Assembly: GCA_965178525.1 (NCBI GenBank)
Contig: CBCXVS010000056.1
Span: forward strand, 1 to 29,748
Direction of reading: 5' to 3'
Origin: CBCXVS01 sp965178525
GTDB taxonomy: Bacteria; Tectomicrobia; Entotheonellia; Entotheonellales; Entotheonellaceae
Length of the DNA stretch: 29,748 nucleotides
In this document: positions 1-7,246 of the stretch, piece by piece
How positions within the stretch are numbered: position 1 is the stretch's first letter
Layout: every line of letters starts with the position of its first letter
Position numbers and translations under genes: made by a program
Notes under the pieces: generated by a model
Databases searched by the model: none
Told to the model about the DNA's origin: nothing
Seen by the model: only the letters and a program-made list of their open reading frames with translations

Positions 1-984
1 ATTATACCCGTCTCGAATATCACAAACCCGCTCGGTCATGGGCGCCATGTCCGGCCGGCACAAGGGCAGGCCCTGGCTGTGGAGACGCTCCATGAGCCGT
101 ATGGCTGCCAGGTAAACAGTCAGGTCGCCACTCAAATGGCCCAACATCCCGCTTTGCAACGTGACATATTGACGCAACGTCTTAGCCAGTGGCTGGCACA
201 CCGTGTCCAACACGTTGTCCAGATCTTGAAACAAGGGCACCATGAGCGGATTCACATCCCGGCCACCTCCTTCAGGGCGCACGAGCGTGGGCCCTGGGTC
301 TAGTCTCGGCACGGTATGGAGTGGCCCCAGCCCTTTAAACCCGTCACCGTCTCGGCCCAAAAGACGATCGATAAACGACGATGAGGTAAAAGGCTGTTCA
401 TTCACCGAGAGCAGGGTCGCGGCCACGGGTCGCAAGCGGCTGTCGAGATTCACGCCGATGGTCACGCTGGCCTTGGCGCGAATCGTGCGTAACATGTCCG
501 GGAGTTCCCGCGTGAGATTCTGGTAGACGGCATCCTGCGCGGTATGCCGGATCAGGTCGCGCAGGATATGCCAGCCTTGGGCACGGAGCGTGTCGCCCAA
601 CTGCTCAAAGATGTCGTTCAAGCCGGTCACACAATTGACAAAGTGTTCCAGCTCGCCTAAGCGCGAGGTGACGTCTTGGAGCTCAGAGCGCCGGCGGTCC
701 AAGGCAGACCGGTAGGCATGCAGGGCCGTGAGATCCGGCAATAGCGCTTCCAGACGCGCGGTCAAATCCGGATGGCGCCACAAATCGTCCAGCACGTCTT
801 GCCGGTAGGCGATGACAGCCGGGTCCGTACACAAGTGACATAAGATCTCGCGGATTGGCGAGCCGCCCGCACGGCTGCTCGTCCAGGCCGACAGCAGCCG
901 ATCCAACTCCAGGTCGCGCACGCATTGCGCATCTAAGGCGATATCGGTCTGTCCTGACCGTGTGTCCCGGCAGGCCAGAGTAAA
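1..984 (-). CDS. MutS-like protein, N-terminal part (incomplete at both ends)
   Basis: An open frame on the minus strand runs without a stop from 984 to the left edge, about 328 codons. The translation resembles the core/lever region (domain III) of MutS-related proteins. It begins around RDLELDRLLSAW, followed by AYRQDVLDDL, which matches the 'YRQ-V--DL' signature of that domain. Near the edge comes a helical stretch with YLAAIRLMERL and LPLCRP, as usual before the ATPase domain. The ATPase part would lie outside the window. No ATG occurs in frame until position 495. The frame is closed upstream by a TAG at 985-987, and GTG at 921 is the best remaining start. The first ~65 bp are duplicated at 2109-2173, where an ATG (2174-2172) lies 4 bp after the SGNH hydrolase stop. 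The original start was therefore probably there, and the gene lost it when the toxin-antitoxin module arrived. MutS-like identity is moderately sure; which MutS subfamily is unknown. Confidence 0.65.
911..977. repeat. Direct repeat copy 1 (5' end of MutS-like gene)
   Basis: This 67-bp stretch is nearly identical to 2109-2173 in the same orientation, with two substitutions and a 2-bp length difference. Here it is in frame with the MutS-like gene. The two copies bracket the MntA/HepT module. Confidence 0.85.
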
Positions 985-1165
985 CTAAGCGCTTGCGGTC
1001 TTTCCATAGCGATTCCGGGGTAGCAAAGTGCGTGCCTCCAGCCCTCTACACCTGTTCATGTGAGTTTGGAGCACTTGAGCGTCTGAGCGCTGTCAGGGCG
1101 CCAAAGTGGTATGGGTCATGACTCGGAGGATAGAGATTTCACCAGCAATTTTCAACATTCCTCCC

Positions 1166-1171
1166 TTGACA
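1166..1171 (+). promoter_or_regulatory. Possible -35 box upstream of mntA
   Basis: A perfect TTGACA lies about 70 bp upstream of the mntA start in an otherwise gene-free 250-bp interval. No convincing -10 box follows at 16-18 bp, so this is a weak call. Confidence 0.25.
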
Positions 1172-1237
1172 GTGTTTGAGGGGGTGTGACATCGTTGCTG
1201 TAGGCGTATGAGCCGCATAGCGGCAGGAGGACATGGG

Positions 1238-1654
1238 GTGGTTGTGGACCTCGACATGGAAATCCGCCATGTGTTGGAAGCGTATCCGCAAATTCAGTTT
1301 GCCACGCTGTTCGGATCGGCCGCCCGCGATCAATTGACGGAGCGGAGTGACATTGATATCGCCGTCGCGGCCCAAACTGCTCTCTCGTTGGATAACCGTA
1401 TTGAACTTGCGGATCGACTGACCCAAGCTTTGCATCGGGAGGTGGATCTCATCGATCTCCAATCCGTGTCGGGAACGATTCTGGAGCAAAGCCTGTGTCA
1501 CGGGCGGTTGGTCTTCAAGAAAGACGCGGTCTTGTATGCCGAACTCATCAAGCGGCTCTGGTTCAGCCAGGCGGATATGATGCCGTATACGCGGCGGATT
1601 TTAGCCGAACGGCGGAGGCGGTTTCTCCATGCATCCGGACGTCATCAACCGTAA
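1238..1654 (+). CDS. mntA: MNT-domain nucleotidyltransferase antitoxin (MntA)
   Basis: This is a minimal nucleotidyltransferase of the MntA family, partner of HEPN toxins. In the studied HepT/MntA pairs the enzyme transfers AMP to a tyrosine of the toxin and silences it. The sequence shows the GSx10DxD motif (LFGSAARDQLTERSDIDIAV) with both metal-binding aspartates. GTG at 1238 was chosen as the start because a perfect AGGAGG (1225-1230) sits 7 nt upstream. An ATG at 1208 would place that ribosome site inside the gene. The protein is then 138 residues, normal for the family. It overlaps hepT by 26 nt, so the two are translationally coupled. The ending is TAA. Family and role are well supported; activity on this partner is inferred. 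Confidence 0.88.
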   Translation: MVVDLDMEIRHVLEAYPQIQFATLFGSAARDQLTERSDIDIAVAAQTALSLDNRIELADRLTQALHREVDLIDLQSVSGTILEQSLCHGRLVFKKDAVLYAELIKRLWFSQADMMPYTRRILAERRRRFLHASGRHQP

Positions 1655-2054
1655 GTTGGAATCCCTTCGCCGTTGTGTAGCCCGTATCCATTCCAAGATG
1701 CCGCTCACTCAGGACGATTTGCAAACGGACTACGACCTCCAAGATATCGTGTCAGTTAACCTGGAGCGCGCTGTGCAAACGTGCGTTGATATCGCCGCTC
1801 ACGTGATGAGTGAGACCGAGACCCCACCTCCTGACACGATGGCCGAAAGCTTTAGCCGGCTGGCAGCCTTGGAATTTCTGACGCCACAACTGGCTGAACG
1901 CATGCGCAACGCGGTCGGGCTTCGAAATATTCTGGTACATCACTATACTGACATTGATTGGACGATTATCTATGAGGTCATTACTCACCATCTCAATGAC
2001 TTCGTTTTGTTTGCTCAAGTCATTGATCAACTGAGTAATAGAGACGATTTGTAG
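1629..2054 (+). CDS. hepT: HEPN-domain RNase toxin (HepT, DUF86)
   Basis: This is a 141-residue all-helical HEPN protein of the HepT/DUF86 family, toxin of the MNT/HEPN type of toxin-antitoxin system. The family cleaves RNA as a dimer. The active motif Rx4HxY is present and intact near residues 98-105 as RNILVHHY; its tyrosine is the residue AMPylated by MntA in characterised systems. The frame overlaps mntA and has the usual length. The ending is TAG, with nothing conserved beyond it, so TAG acts here as a true stop. Gene order (MntA first, HepT second) and overlap fit a working module. The module stands between two direct repeats derived from the neighbouring MutS-like gene, which points to recent insertion. 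Confidence 0.88.
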   Translation: MHPDVINRKLESLRRCVARIHSKMPLTQDDLQTDYDLQDIVSVNLERAVQTCVDIAAHVMSETETPPPDTMAESFSRLAALEFLTPQLAERMRNAVGLRNILVHHYTDIDWTIIYEVITHHLNDFVLFAQVIDQLSNRDDL

Positions 2055-2108
2055 TATGAACGCATGAGAAAAGAGTACAAGGTCAAGATCTGCCCCTCGT
2101 TTTCCTCT

Positions 2109-2173
2109 AGGTCGCGCACGCATGGCGCATCTAAGGCGATATCAGTCTGTCCTGACCGTGTCCCGGCAGGCCA
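2109..2173. repeat. Direct repeat copy 2 (remnant 5' end of MutS-like gene)
   Basis: This 65-bp copy matches 911-977. On the minus strand it begins with an ATG (2174-2172) 4 bp after the SGNH hydrolase stop and encodes the same leader as copy 1. It lacks 2 bp, so its frame closes at a TGA. It is most simply the original start of the MutS-like gene, left behind when the toxin-antitoxin module was inserted. Confidence 0.8.
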
Positions 2174-2178
2174 TGGGC

Positions 2179-3282
2179 TTATGGTTTTCTTGGCGTCCCC
2201 TTTGTGGCCGTACGAATATACCCGGCTAGCGCCTGCGCAATAATCGTGTGGCCAACCCGGTTGGGATGCACGACATCGCGCGCGCGGAGCTTCAAATTCT
2301 CCATACCGGCCGACATAAAAGCGGCGGTCAGATCGAGATAGTCGAATCCTGCACGCTGCGCCTCCATGGCCACGATGCGATGCGCCGTTTGATGCGGGTA
2401 GGTCTCGATATCGCCGGTGAGCCGTGGAATCAGCAGGACAAGAACCGAGAAGCCTTGGGTCTGAGCGTGGGCGCGCAGGTGGCGAAAGGCGTAGCGAATC
2501 CTCCCAATGCGCGCCGGATCCCCGTACCAATGTGAGGGATATAGGTCGGGTACGCGCTGCATCAGCGCCCGTAAGGCGTGCTCGTCAGTCCTAATGGGAT
2601 CGATCTGTCCGGTGTACTCTCGCCGGAACACGTCTGGGTCATTTTGGCGGCGCAACCACTGTGCCTGCTGCCAGCGCTCGAGGCGAGCGACGACAAACCA
2701 GACTAACTCAAAGTGCAGGAGCACACGCGTGAGCCACGCGCGTCCGCGGGCGAAATGCTCCCAATTGATCGTGGCAAGGCCGGCATCGTTGAGGACATAG
2801 CTGACGACCACGAGATTGGGAAAGTAGGCTAATCCCTGGACTTCGAGGTGGGCAACCTCCTGGATGATGTCGTACCCGATCACCCCGAAATTTAGGACCT
2901 CCATATTTTGCGATTCTTGCCGCAAGAGCTGCTGCAACTGAAAGGCAAACGTGTCTTCCAAAGGGAGCCCCATGCCAAATGTGACCGAATCCCCAAGGAG
3001 AATAATCCGATAACCCGGAGACTTTCCAGGGCGACCCTCCGACCCCCGATAGCCCTGTGCATTGATGGTGGCGTCAACGCCTCCCACACGCCCAGTCGCC
3101 CCTGGCACAAGTTCATATCGCATAGAAGGGTGCGCGGCGGGCCGCACGAACGTCGCCCTGCCAATCCGCGGTTGTCGTAGGACGTGCGACCGATAGAGCC
3201 GCATGGCGCTTTCAGCTATGAAGAATGTGGCGAGGAATAGGGCTACAAGGAACCATAGTATTTTGAATCGGTACTTAAACAA
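2179..3282 (-). CDS. Membrane-anchored SGNH/GDSL-type hydrolase
   Basis: This is a 367-residue protein with one N-terminal membrane segment (about residues 7-24, ILWFLVALFLATFF) followed by an SGNH-hydrolase fold. Block I is GDSVTFG with the nucleophile serine near residue 99. Block II is FGVIGYDIIQE, block III is VLND near 163-166, and block V is DVVHPN with the catalytic Asp336 and His339. Proteins of this kind are extracytoplasmic esterases or acyl-transfer enzymes, often acting on acetylated polysaccharide; the substrate is unknown. TTG at 3282 is preferred because GGGGAGG (3294-3288) lies 5 nt upstream and the gene then clears the preceding one. The longer frame from 3384 would overlap its neighbour and lacks a ribosome site. 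It ends in TAA, 4 bp before the relic MutS-like start. Confidence 0.8.
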   Translation of the reverse strand: MFKYRFKILWFLVALFLATFFIAESAMRLYRSHVLRQPRIGRATFVRPAAHPSMRYELVPGATGRVGGVDATINAQGYRGSEGRPGKSPGYRIILLGDSVTFGMGLPLEDTFAFQLQQLLRQESQNMEVLNFGVIGYDIIQEVAHLEVQGLAYFPNLVVVSYVLNDAGLATINWEHFARGRAWLTRVLLHFELVWFVVARLERWQQAQWLRRQNDPDVFRREYTGQIDPIRTDEHALRALMQRVPDLYPSHWYGDPARIGRIRYAFRHLRAHAQTQGFSVLVLLIPRLTGDIETYPHQTAHRIVAMEAQRAGFDYLDLTAAFMSAGMENLKLRARDVVHPNRVGHTIIAQALAGYIRTATKGTPRKP

Positions 3283-3332
3283 TAGTACCCTCCCCTGGAA
3301 ATTGATGGTCGATAATCCCACTATTGGAAGTA

Positions 3333-3749
3333 TCAGACCACATGCACGGACGGCTGGGATTCCACATAAGTCAGTAGCAGACACTCTGTGGGCGAGGCTT
3401 GAAAGTGAGGTACCTTGATAAACTGACTGACAGGCATGGATGTCACTAATTGGAGCGCTAATTCGCGTAAATCATCTGGTAAATCATGCAGTTTGTCCAG
3501 AGGATAGCTGTGCGGTCCGTACTCCGTCCGTTCGGTCAAGATAGAAAAATCAATCAGCATTAAGCTAATGGCGCGTTTCGTCTGCTGGTTGAGTCGCAGG
3601 ATGATGTGATCTGTGAGGTCAACACCAGTGGCCGGTTCGTTTGCACCGAAGAAGATATCGAGGATGTCACCCTCTTGGTCATATGCTAGGCGGACTGGCG
3701 TTCCATCATACGCGGTGATGTCTGTCTTATAGAGCTTGAGTGCATCCAT
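3333..3749 (-). CDS. DUF2283-type small protein
   Basis: This is a 138-residue soluble protein of unknown function. The part near residues 22-36 (LAYDQEGDILDIFFG) resembles the 'YD---D-LYI-F' core of DUF2283 proteins. It is followed by a predicted beta strand with LILRLN-like periodicity and by a charged C-terminal half. No catalytic motif is visible. The gene starts at ATG 3749 with a purine-rich stretch upstream, ends in TGA, and lies 50 bp before the SGNH hydrolase start on the same strand, so the two may be cotranscribed. DUF2283 genes are common beside toxin-antitoxin and Uma2 genes in large environmental genomes, but no role is established. Confidence 0.6.
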   Translation of the reverse strand: MDALKLYKTDITAYDGTPVRLAYDQEGDILDIFFGANEPATGVDLTDHIILRLNQQTKRAISLMLIDFSILTERTEYGPHSYPLDKLHDLPDDLRELALQLVTSMPVSQFIKVPHFQASPTECLLLTYVESQPSVHVV

Positions 3750-3761
3750 CGCTTTACCTTT

Positions 3762-3998
3762 TCACCTTTTAGGCTGGATATAGTTCGCCCATCCCGTTAC
3801 GACAAAGTTATTGGGAGTATATGGGATAGGCAGGTTGACGCTGTTGCCGGCAAACGTCTGTGTGCCTCCGGCCAGAAGGACGACACCGGCCACCAGCCAC
3901 TTGTAGTTGGGCGTCTGCATGTTGAGTGGCAATAGGGTATACGGCTGCGCACGCCGGGACGAGACAGACACGGGCGCTGTGAGATTACTTCCGTTCAT
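3762..3998 (-). pseudogene. Possible remnant of an MFS transporter N-terminus
   Basis: This is a 78-codon frame. From residue 27 onward, NYKWLVAGVVLLAGGTQTFAG followed by SVNLPIP resembles the first membrane helix of drug-type major facilitator transporters, where 'NYKW---------G----N-A-P' is typical. After that the similarity stops, and the frame ends 20 residues later with TGA. A complete transporter would need about 400 more residues, so this looks like a decayed fragment. It could instead be a small membrane protein. It lies between a GC hairpin and the DUF2283 gene. Confidence 0.3.
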
Positions 3999-4023
3999 CC
4001 CCTCCCCAGGCGCTGGGGAGGGG
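3999..4023. terminator. GC-rich hairpin downstream of the ketopantoate reductase-like gene
   Basis: A perfect 10-bp inverted repeat (CCCCTCCCCA / TGGGGAGGGG) with a 5-nt loop lies about 40 bp beyond the stop codon at 4065. No T-run follows, so it may act as an RNA-stabilising stem or be a dispersed palindrome rather than a classical terminator. Confidence 0.4.
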
Positions 4024-4064
4024 TAGGGCCGGCAAGGGCGCGAAGACCGGAGGCGGCCTTGCGC

Positions 4065-5108
4065 CTACAACGTGGCCACGTTATCCAGGTTGGGCTCGAT
4101 CTCGCCCTTTTCGACCCGCTTGACGACATCGGTCAGGGCCAGATGCGTCGGCGCCGGGACGCCCACTTCCGCGCCCCTAGCGGCGACTAGGCCGTTGATG
4201 AAATCGATCTCGGTGCGGCGTCCTTTGACAATATCCTGGCCGGTCGAGGGCCGCCCGTCCTCGGTCATGCGTTTGGTGCCGGCCAACATCGTCCCTTCCA
4301 CCTCTTCCAAGGCGGCGGCGTCTCCCTCTGCGGCGGCCACCCACTTGTCCCCCGGTTGGCCGTGGATCGATTCGAGCTCGAATCCCAGAGCATGCCCGAC
4401 GCGCACCGCTTCCCCAGCGAGCCGGATCGACAGGCGGCGGGTCATCTCGAGTTCGGTTATGGCGATACTGTTCAAGCCGGTGCTAGCCGAGATGCCGTTG
4501 CCCATGGCGTTGATCGTCAGCTTCGACCAGCGCTCTCCCCAGAGGTTCATGGTCACCTTGACGCTGTCAATGGGCGCTAACATGTTCGCCACCTCTTCCA
4601 CTCTCGGGGTGATACGGCCATGCACTTCGCCGACGCGGAATATCGTGTAGGCGGCGCCACCGGGTTCGCGCGTGCGCATAACGTGCCCCGGCTTAAAGGC
4701 GTCGACGCCGATCGTGCTGGCGATACAGCCGATGACTTTGCCCCAGCCGACGATGTTCGCAATGCGGTCTTCATTGATACTATTTTGCAGCGACACCACA
4801 AAGCCATCCGGCGCCAGATACTGTGCGATCATGGTTGTGGCCCACTCAGTATCGTAGGACTTGGTGCAGATAAAAGCGATATCGATAGGCGTTTTGAACA
4901 AACTCTGCACTTCGTGAAGATGCAGGGCCTGGACCGGCACCGAGTGCTCACCCTGCGTCCCGCTCAACTGAATACCGTTGTTTTTGATGTAGTCGATGTG
5001 ATCCGGCCACGGATCAATGAGCGTCACGTCCTGGCCGGTCCGGGCCAGATGCCCGCCAACATACCCGCCGACAGCGCCAGCGCCTACAAAGACGATTCGT
5101 TTACGCAT
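4065..5108 (-). CDS. 2-dehydropantoate 2-reductase (ApbA/PanE) family oxidoreductase
   Basis: This is a 347-residue NADP-dependent reductase of the ketopantoate reductase family. The N-terminus has the Rossmann signature GAGAVGGYVGG at residues 8-18. The region around FICTKSYDTEW and SLQNSINED matches the cofactor/substrate cleft. The catalytic lysine occurs in WGERWSKLTINAMGN, as in PanE. Start 5108 was chosen because AAGGAA sits about 7 nt before the ATG; the frame is open further upstream but without a ribosome site. It stands alone rather than with pantothenate genes, and bacteria rich in such paralogues use them on other 2-keto or beta-hydroxy acids, so the true substrate is open. It ends in TAG, with no conserved sequence beyond. 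Confidence 0.85.
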   Translation of the reverse strand: MRKRIVFVGAGAVGGYVGGHLARTGQDVTLIDPWPDHIDYIKNNGIQLSGTQGEHSVPVQALHLHEVQSLFKTPIDIAFICTKSYDTEWATTMIAQYLAPDGFVVSLQNSINEDRIANIVGWGKVIGCIASTIGVDAFKPGHVMRTREPGGAAYTIFRVGEVHGRITPRVEEVANMLAPIDSVKVTMNLWGERWSKLTINAMGNGISASTGLNSIAITELEMTRRLSIRLAGEAVRVGHALGFELESIHGQPGDKWVAAAEGDAAALEEVEGTMLAGTKRMTEDGRPSTGQDIVKGRRTEIDFINGLVAARGAEVGVPAPTHLALTDVVKRVEKGEIEPNLDNVATL

Positions 5109-5343
5109 ACGTATTTCCTTTAGAACCACCATTCGCCCGCTTCCCTGGGATTGTGACCGAGGCACAGCATACCTGAAATGCGTGACAAAGGAAAATTCGC
5201 GTTCGCACCGATCTTCTGCACGGATGGCTTTGACCATACGTCTACCAACGTTTACAATGTCTTCCCTCTGACTTTATTCCCTTCTGGCGGGGAGGGAGCA
5301 AACATGCTGTGGAGAGCCGTTATAGCGCTATGGGAGAAGAGGT

Positions 5344-6566
5344 ATGTGGGGACGACAGCATCGGCTGAAGCAGAGACGGGACGCTGTGATACTGGCTGCC
5401 TTCACGGGTTTGTTCTTCCTGGTCGGCTGTGACACGAGAGCGGAAGACGAGAACACCCCACCCATGGGGCCGCCAGCTGCAAACGATATGGACATGGACA
5501 TCACCGTCGCGACGATCAACCTCTTGCACGGTTTTCGCTGCGATGATCCCCCAGCTCCGGCAGCGTCCGCGAACCAGTGCCGCCTGGCCGACCGCGTCGC
5601 GCTGCTGTTTCAGTGGCTACTTGCCAGCGGCTGTCCGGACATTGTCACCTTACAAGAGATCGTGGACGAGGAATTTGTCCCCGGCAACCTGTCCCAACAG
5701 GCCCGCATCGGCCCGCTCGATTCCGCCGTCGATCTCATTGCAGCCCAATTAGGTGCAGCTGAAACGGCCTGTGGTTTTCGGTATGGCATGGTTTTCGACA
5801 AAGCCCAGGGTATCGATGAAGAACTCATTCTCACCCGATATCCCATCCAAACCAGCACCCGGTTCGACCTGCACAGCGTCTTTCAGGCCCCGCAATTGCT
5901 CGACTAGGCCGAATTCGATCGGCATGTGCTCTATGCCCGCATCAACCACCCCCTCGGCCCGCTCGATGTGTTCACGACGCATTTGTCATCGAGCGCGGAC
6001 TTTGGCACGTCCTCCTGTGATATTAATATTAACGTGCTTCCGGGGATTCCGGTCTCACGACCGTGTCCCGACGCGTGCAATGCGGCGGGGGCGACGACGG
6101 TGCGGCAGTGCCAGGCCGTGCAACTGGCTCAGCGCGTCGCCATGCTGCATGATGTGTCGACACCTGCTGTGATCACAGGAGATTTTAACGCCCCATCCGG
6201 CACGTTTGAATACCTGCAGTTCACAGGCCGCGGCTATGTGGACGTGTACCTGCAGGCCGGCAATCCGGAGTGTGATCCGGCCACAGGGATTGGCTGTACG
6301 TCCGGGCGCGAGAGCCGCATTGCGGCGCTGCAATCGCCGGATACGATGGCGATACGCGTATTGACTTTATCTTTCTCGTGCCATCCGCAGCGGGCGGGCC
6401 GGCATGTCGTATCGATCCCCCGTCCGATGATGACACCGATGGCGCGGCCACGCGCACGTTCGCCGATGGGCCAAATCCCTTTGCCATGTGTGGTGGTCCG
6501 AACAACCCCATCTGTTGGGTCTCGGATCATGAGGGGGTGGAGCTGGATTTGAATTGTGGGATGTGA
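5344..6566 (+). pseudogene. Endonuclease/exonuclease/phosphatase-family lipoprotein, two lesions
   Basis: The N-terminus is a lipoprotein signal: a hydrophobic run (ILAAFTGLFFL) ending in the lipobox LVGC at about residues 26-29. The body belongs to the endonuclease/exonuclease/phosphatase superfamily: ATINLLHG, DIVTLQEIVDEE with the metal-binding Glu, FTTHLSSSAD, ITGDFNAPSG with the catalytic Asp and Asn, and finally DFIFLVPS and the C-terminal SDHEGVELDL. GGGAG lies 7 nt before the ATG. The gene is broken twice. An in-frame TAG occurs at 5905-5907, with homology continuing in the same frame. A one-base loss near 6340 shifts the frame, so the last third continues in another frame to TGA at 6564. 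A sequencing error is possible for the shift. Confidence 0.8.
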
Positions 6567-6575
6567 CGGCTGTCG

Positions 6576-7235
6576 TCAACCGCCGTGTTGGTCGAGTTCC
6601 TGAAATAGATCGTGCAATGGAAGCGTGAATCCCGGCAACACGTTGCCGCCGTCCAGCGTATCCGTTTCGTTGAGACCGGTCACGTGGTCGAGGCTGGTGT
6701 ATACATCTACGGTGCGTGTTCTGCCGTTCACAAGCCAGACCAATTGCACCCCAGACGCAAAATACTCGCGGCGTTTGCGGGCCATTTCACGTGCGGTATT
6801 GCCTTCGCTCAAGACTTCGACAGCTAAATTGGGGGCTATCTCCGGAATGGGTTCGGTTGGGATGCGGCGGCCTGGCAGTCGGTCCCAGGAAATGAAGGCC
6901 ACATCGGGAATGCGCACCAAGCTGGGGGCGAGCCGTATCAGACCTGCTTCGCCGGTTACAATGCCCAGGTCGCGCGGCTTGACGAAACTTAGTAAGGCAT
7001 AGATCAACATGCTCGCCAGCCAGGATTCTCGAAACCCCATAACCTTCTCCACCAGCGTATGCGCCACCAGTTCGCACAATCGGTCTTCGTGCGCATGGAT
7101 GTCGAGTACATCTTGCTCAGTCGCCGTGCCCGGTGCCGGGTGGAATCGCACCCGGGCAGGATCGATGCTACCAAGCTGTTCGAGCAAATCAGCCAGGGTT
7201 TCGATCGGTGCGGTCGCGTTCGATACGGACGCCAT
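6576..7235 (-). CDS. Uma2-family (DUF820) nuclease-like protein
   Basis: This is a 219-residue protein of the Uma2 family, which has a PD-(D/E)xK restriction-endonuclease fold. Family hallmarks are IPDVAFISWDR near residues 112-122, and PNLAVEVLSEGNT followed by KRREYFASGVQLVWLV in the C-terminal half. The Asp of PDVAFI and the Glu and Lys of these segments form the predicted metal site. Such genes occur in many copies in cyanobacteria and large environmental genomes, and their function is unresolved. ATG 7235 begins an N-terminus of normal length. The gene lies 11 bp upstream of the TIR-STAND gene end on the same strand. The ending is TGA. Confidence 0.85.
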   Translation of the reverse strand: MASVSNATAPIETLADLLEQLGSIDPARVRFHPAPGTATEQDVLDIHAHEDRLCELVAHTLVEKVMGFRESWLASMLIYALLSFVKPRDLGIVTGEAGLIRLAPSLVRIPDVAFISWDRLPGRRIPTEPIPEIAPNLAVEVLSEGNTAREMARKRREYFASGVQLVWLVNGRTRTVDVYTSLDHVTGLNETDTLDGGNVLPGFTLPLHDLFQELDQHGG

Positions 7236-7246
7236 GGGCGCTTCCT

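Noticed and set aside
1057..1059. ATG 1059 as the start of the MutS-like gene
   Set aside because: It requires reading a TAG at 985-987 and has no ribosome site; the duplicated copy indicates that the original start was elsewhere.
3762..5108. Fusion of the ketopantoate reductase-like gene with the downstream MFS-like frame through its TAG
   Set aside because: The two frames are in phase, but the reductase already has normal length and the stretch between them is a hairpin with no protein similarity.
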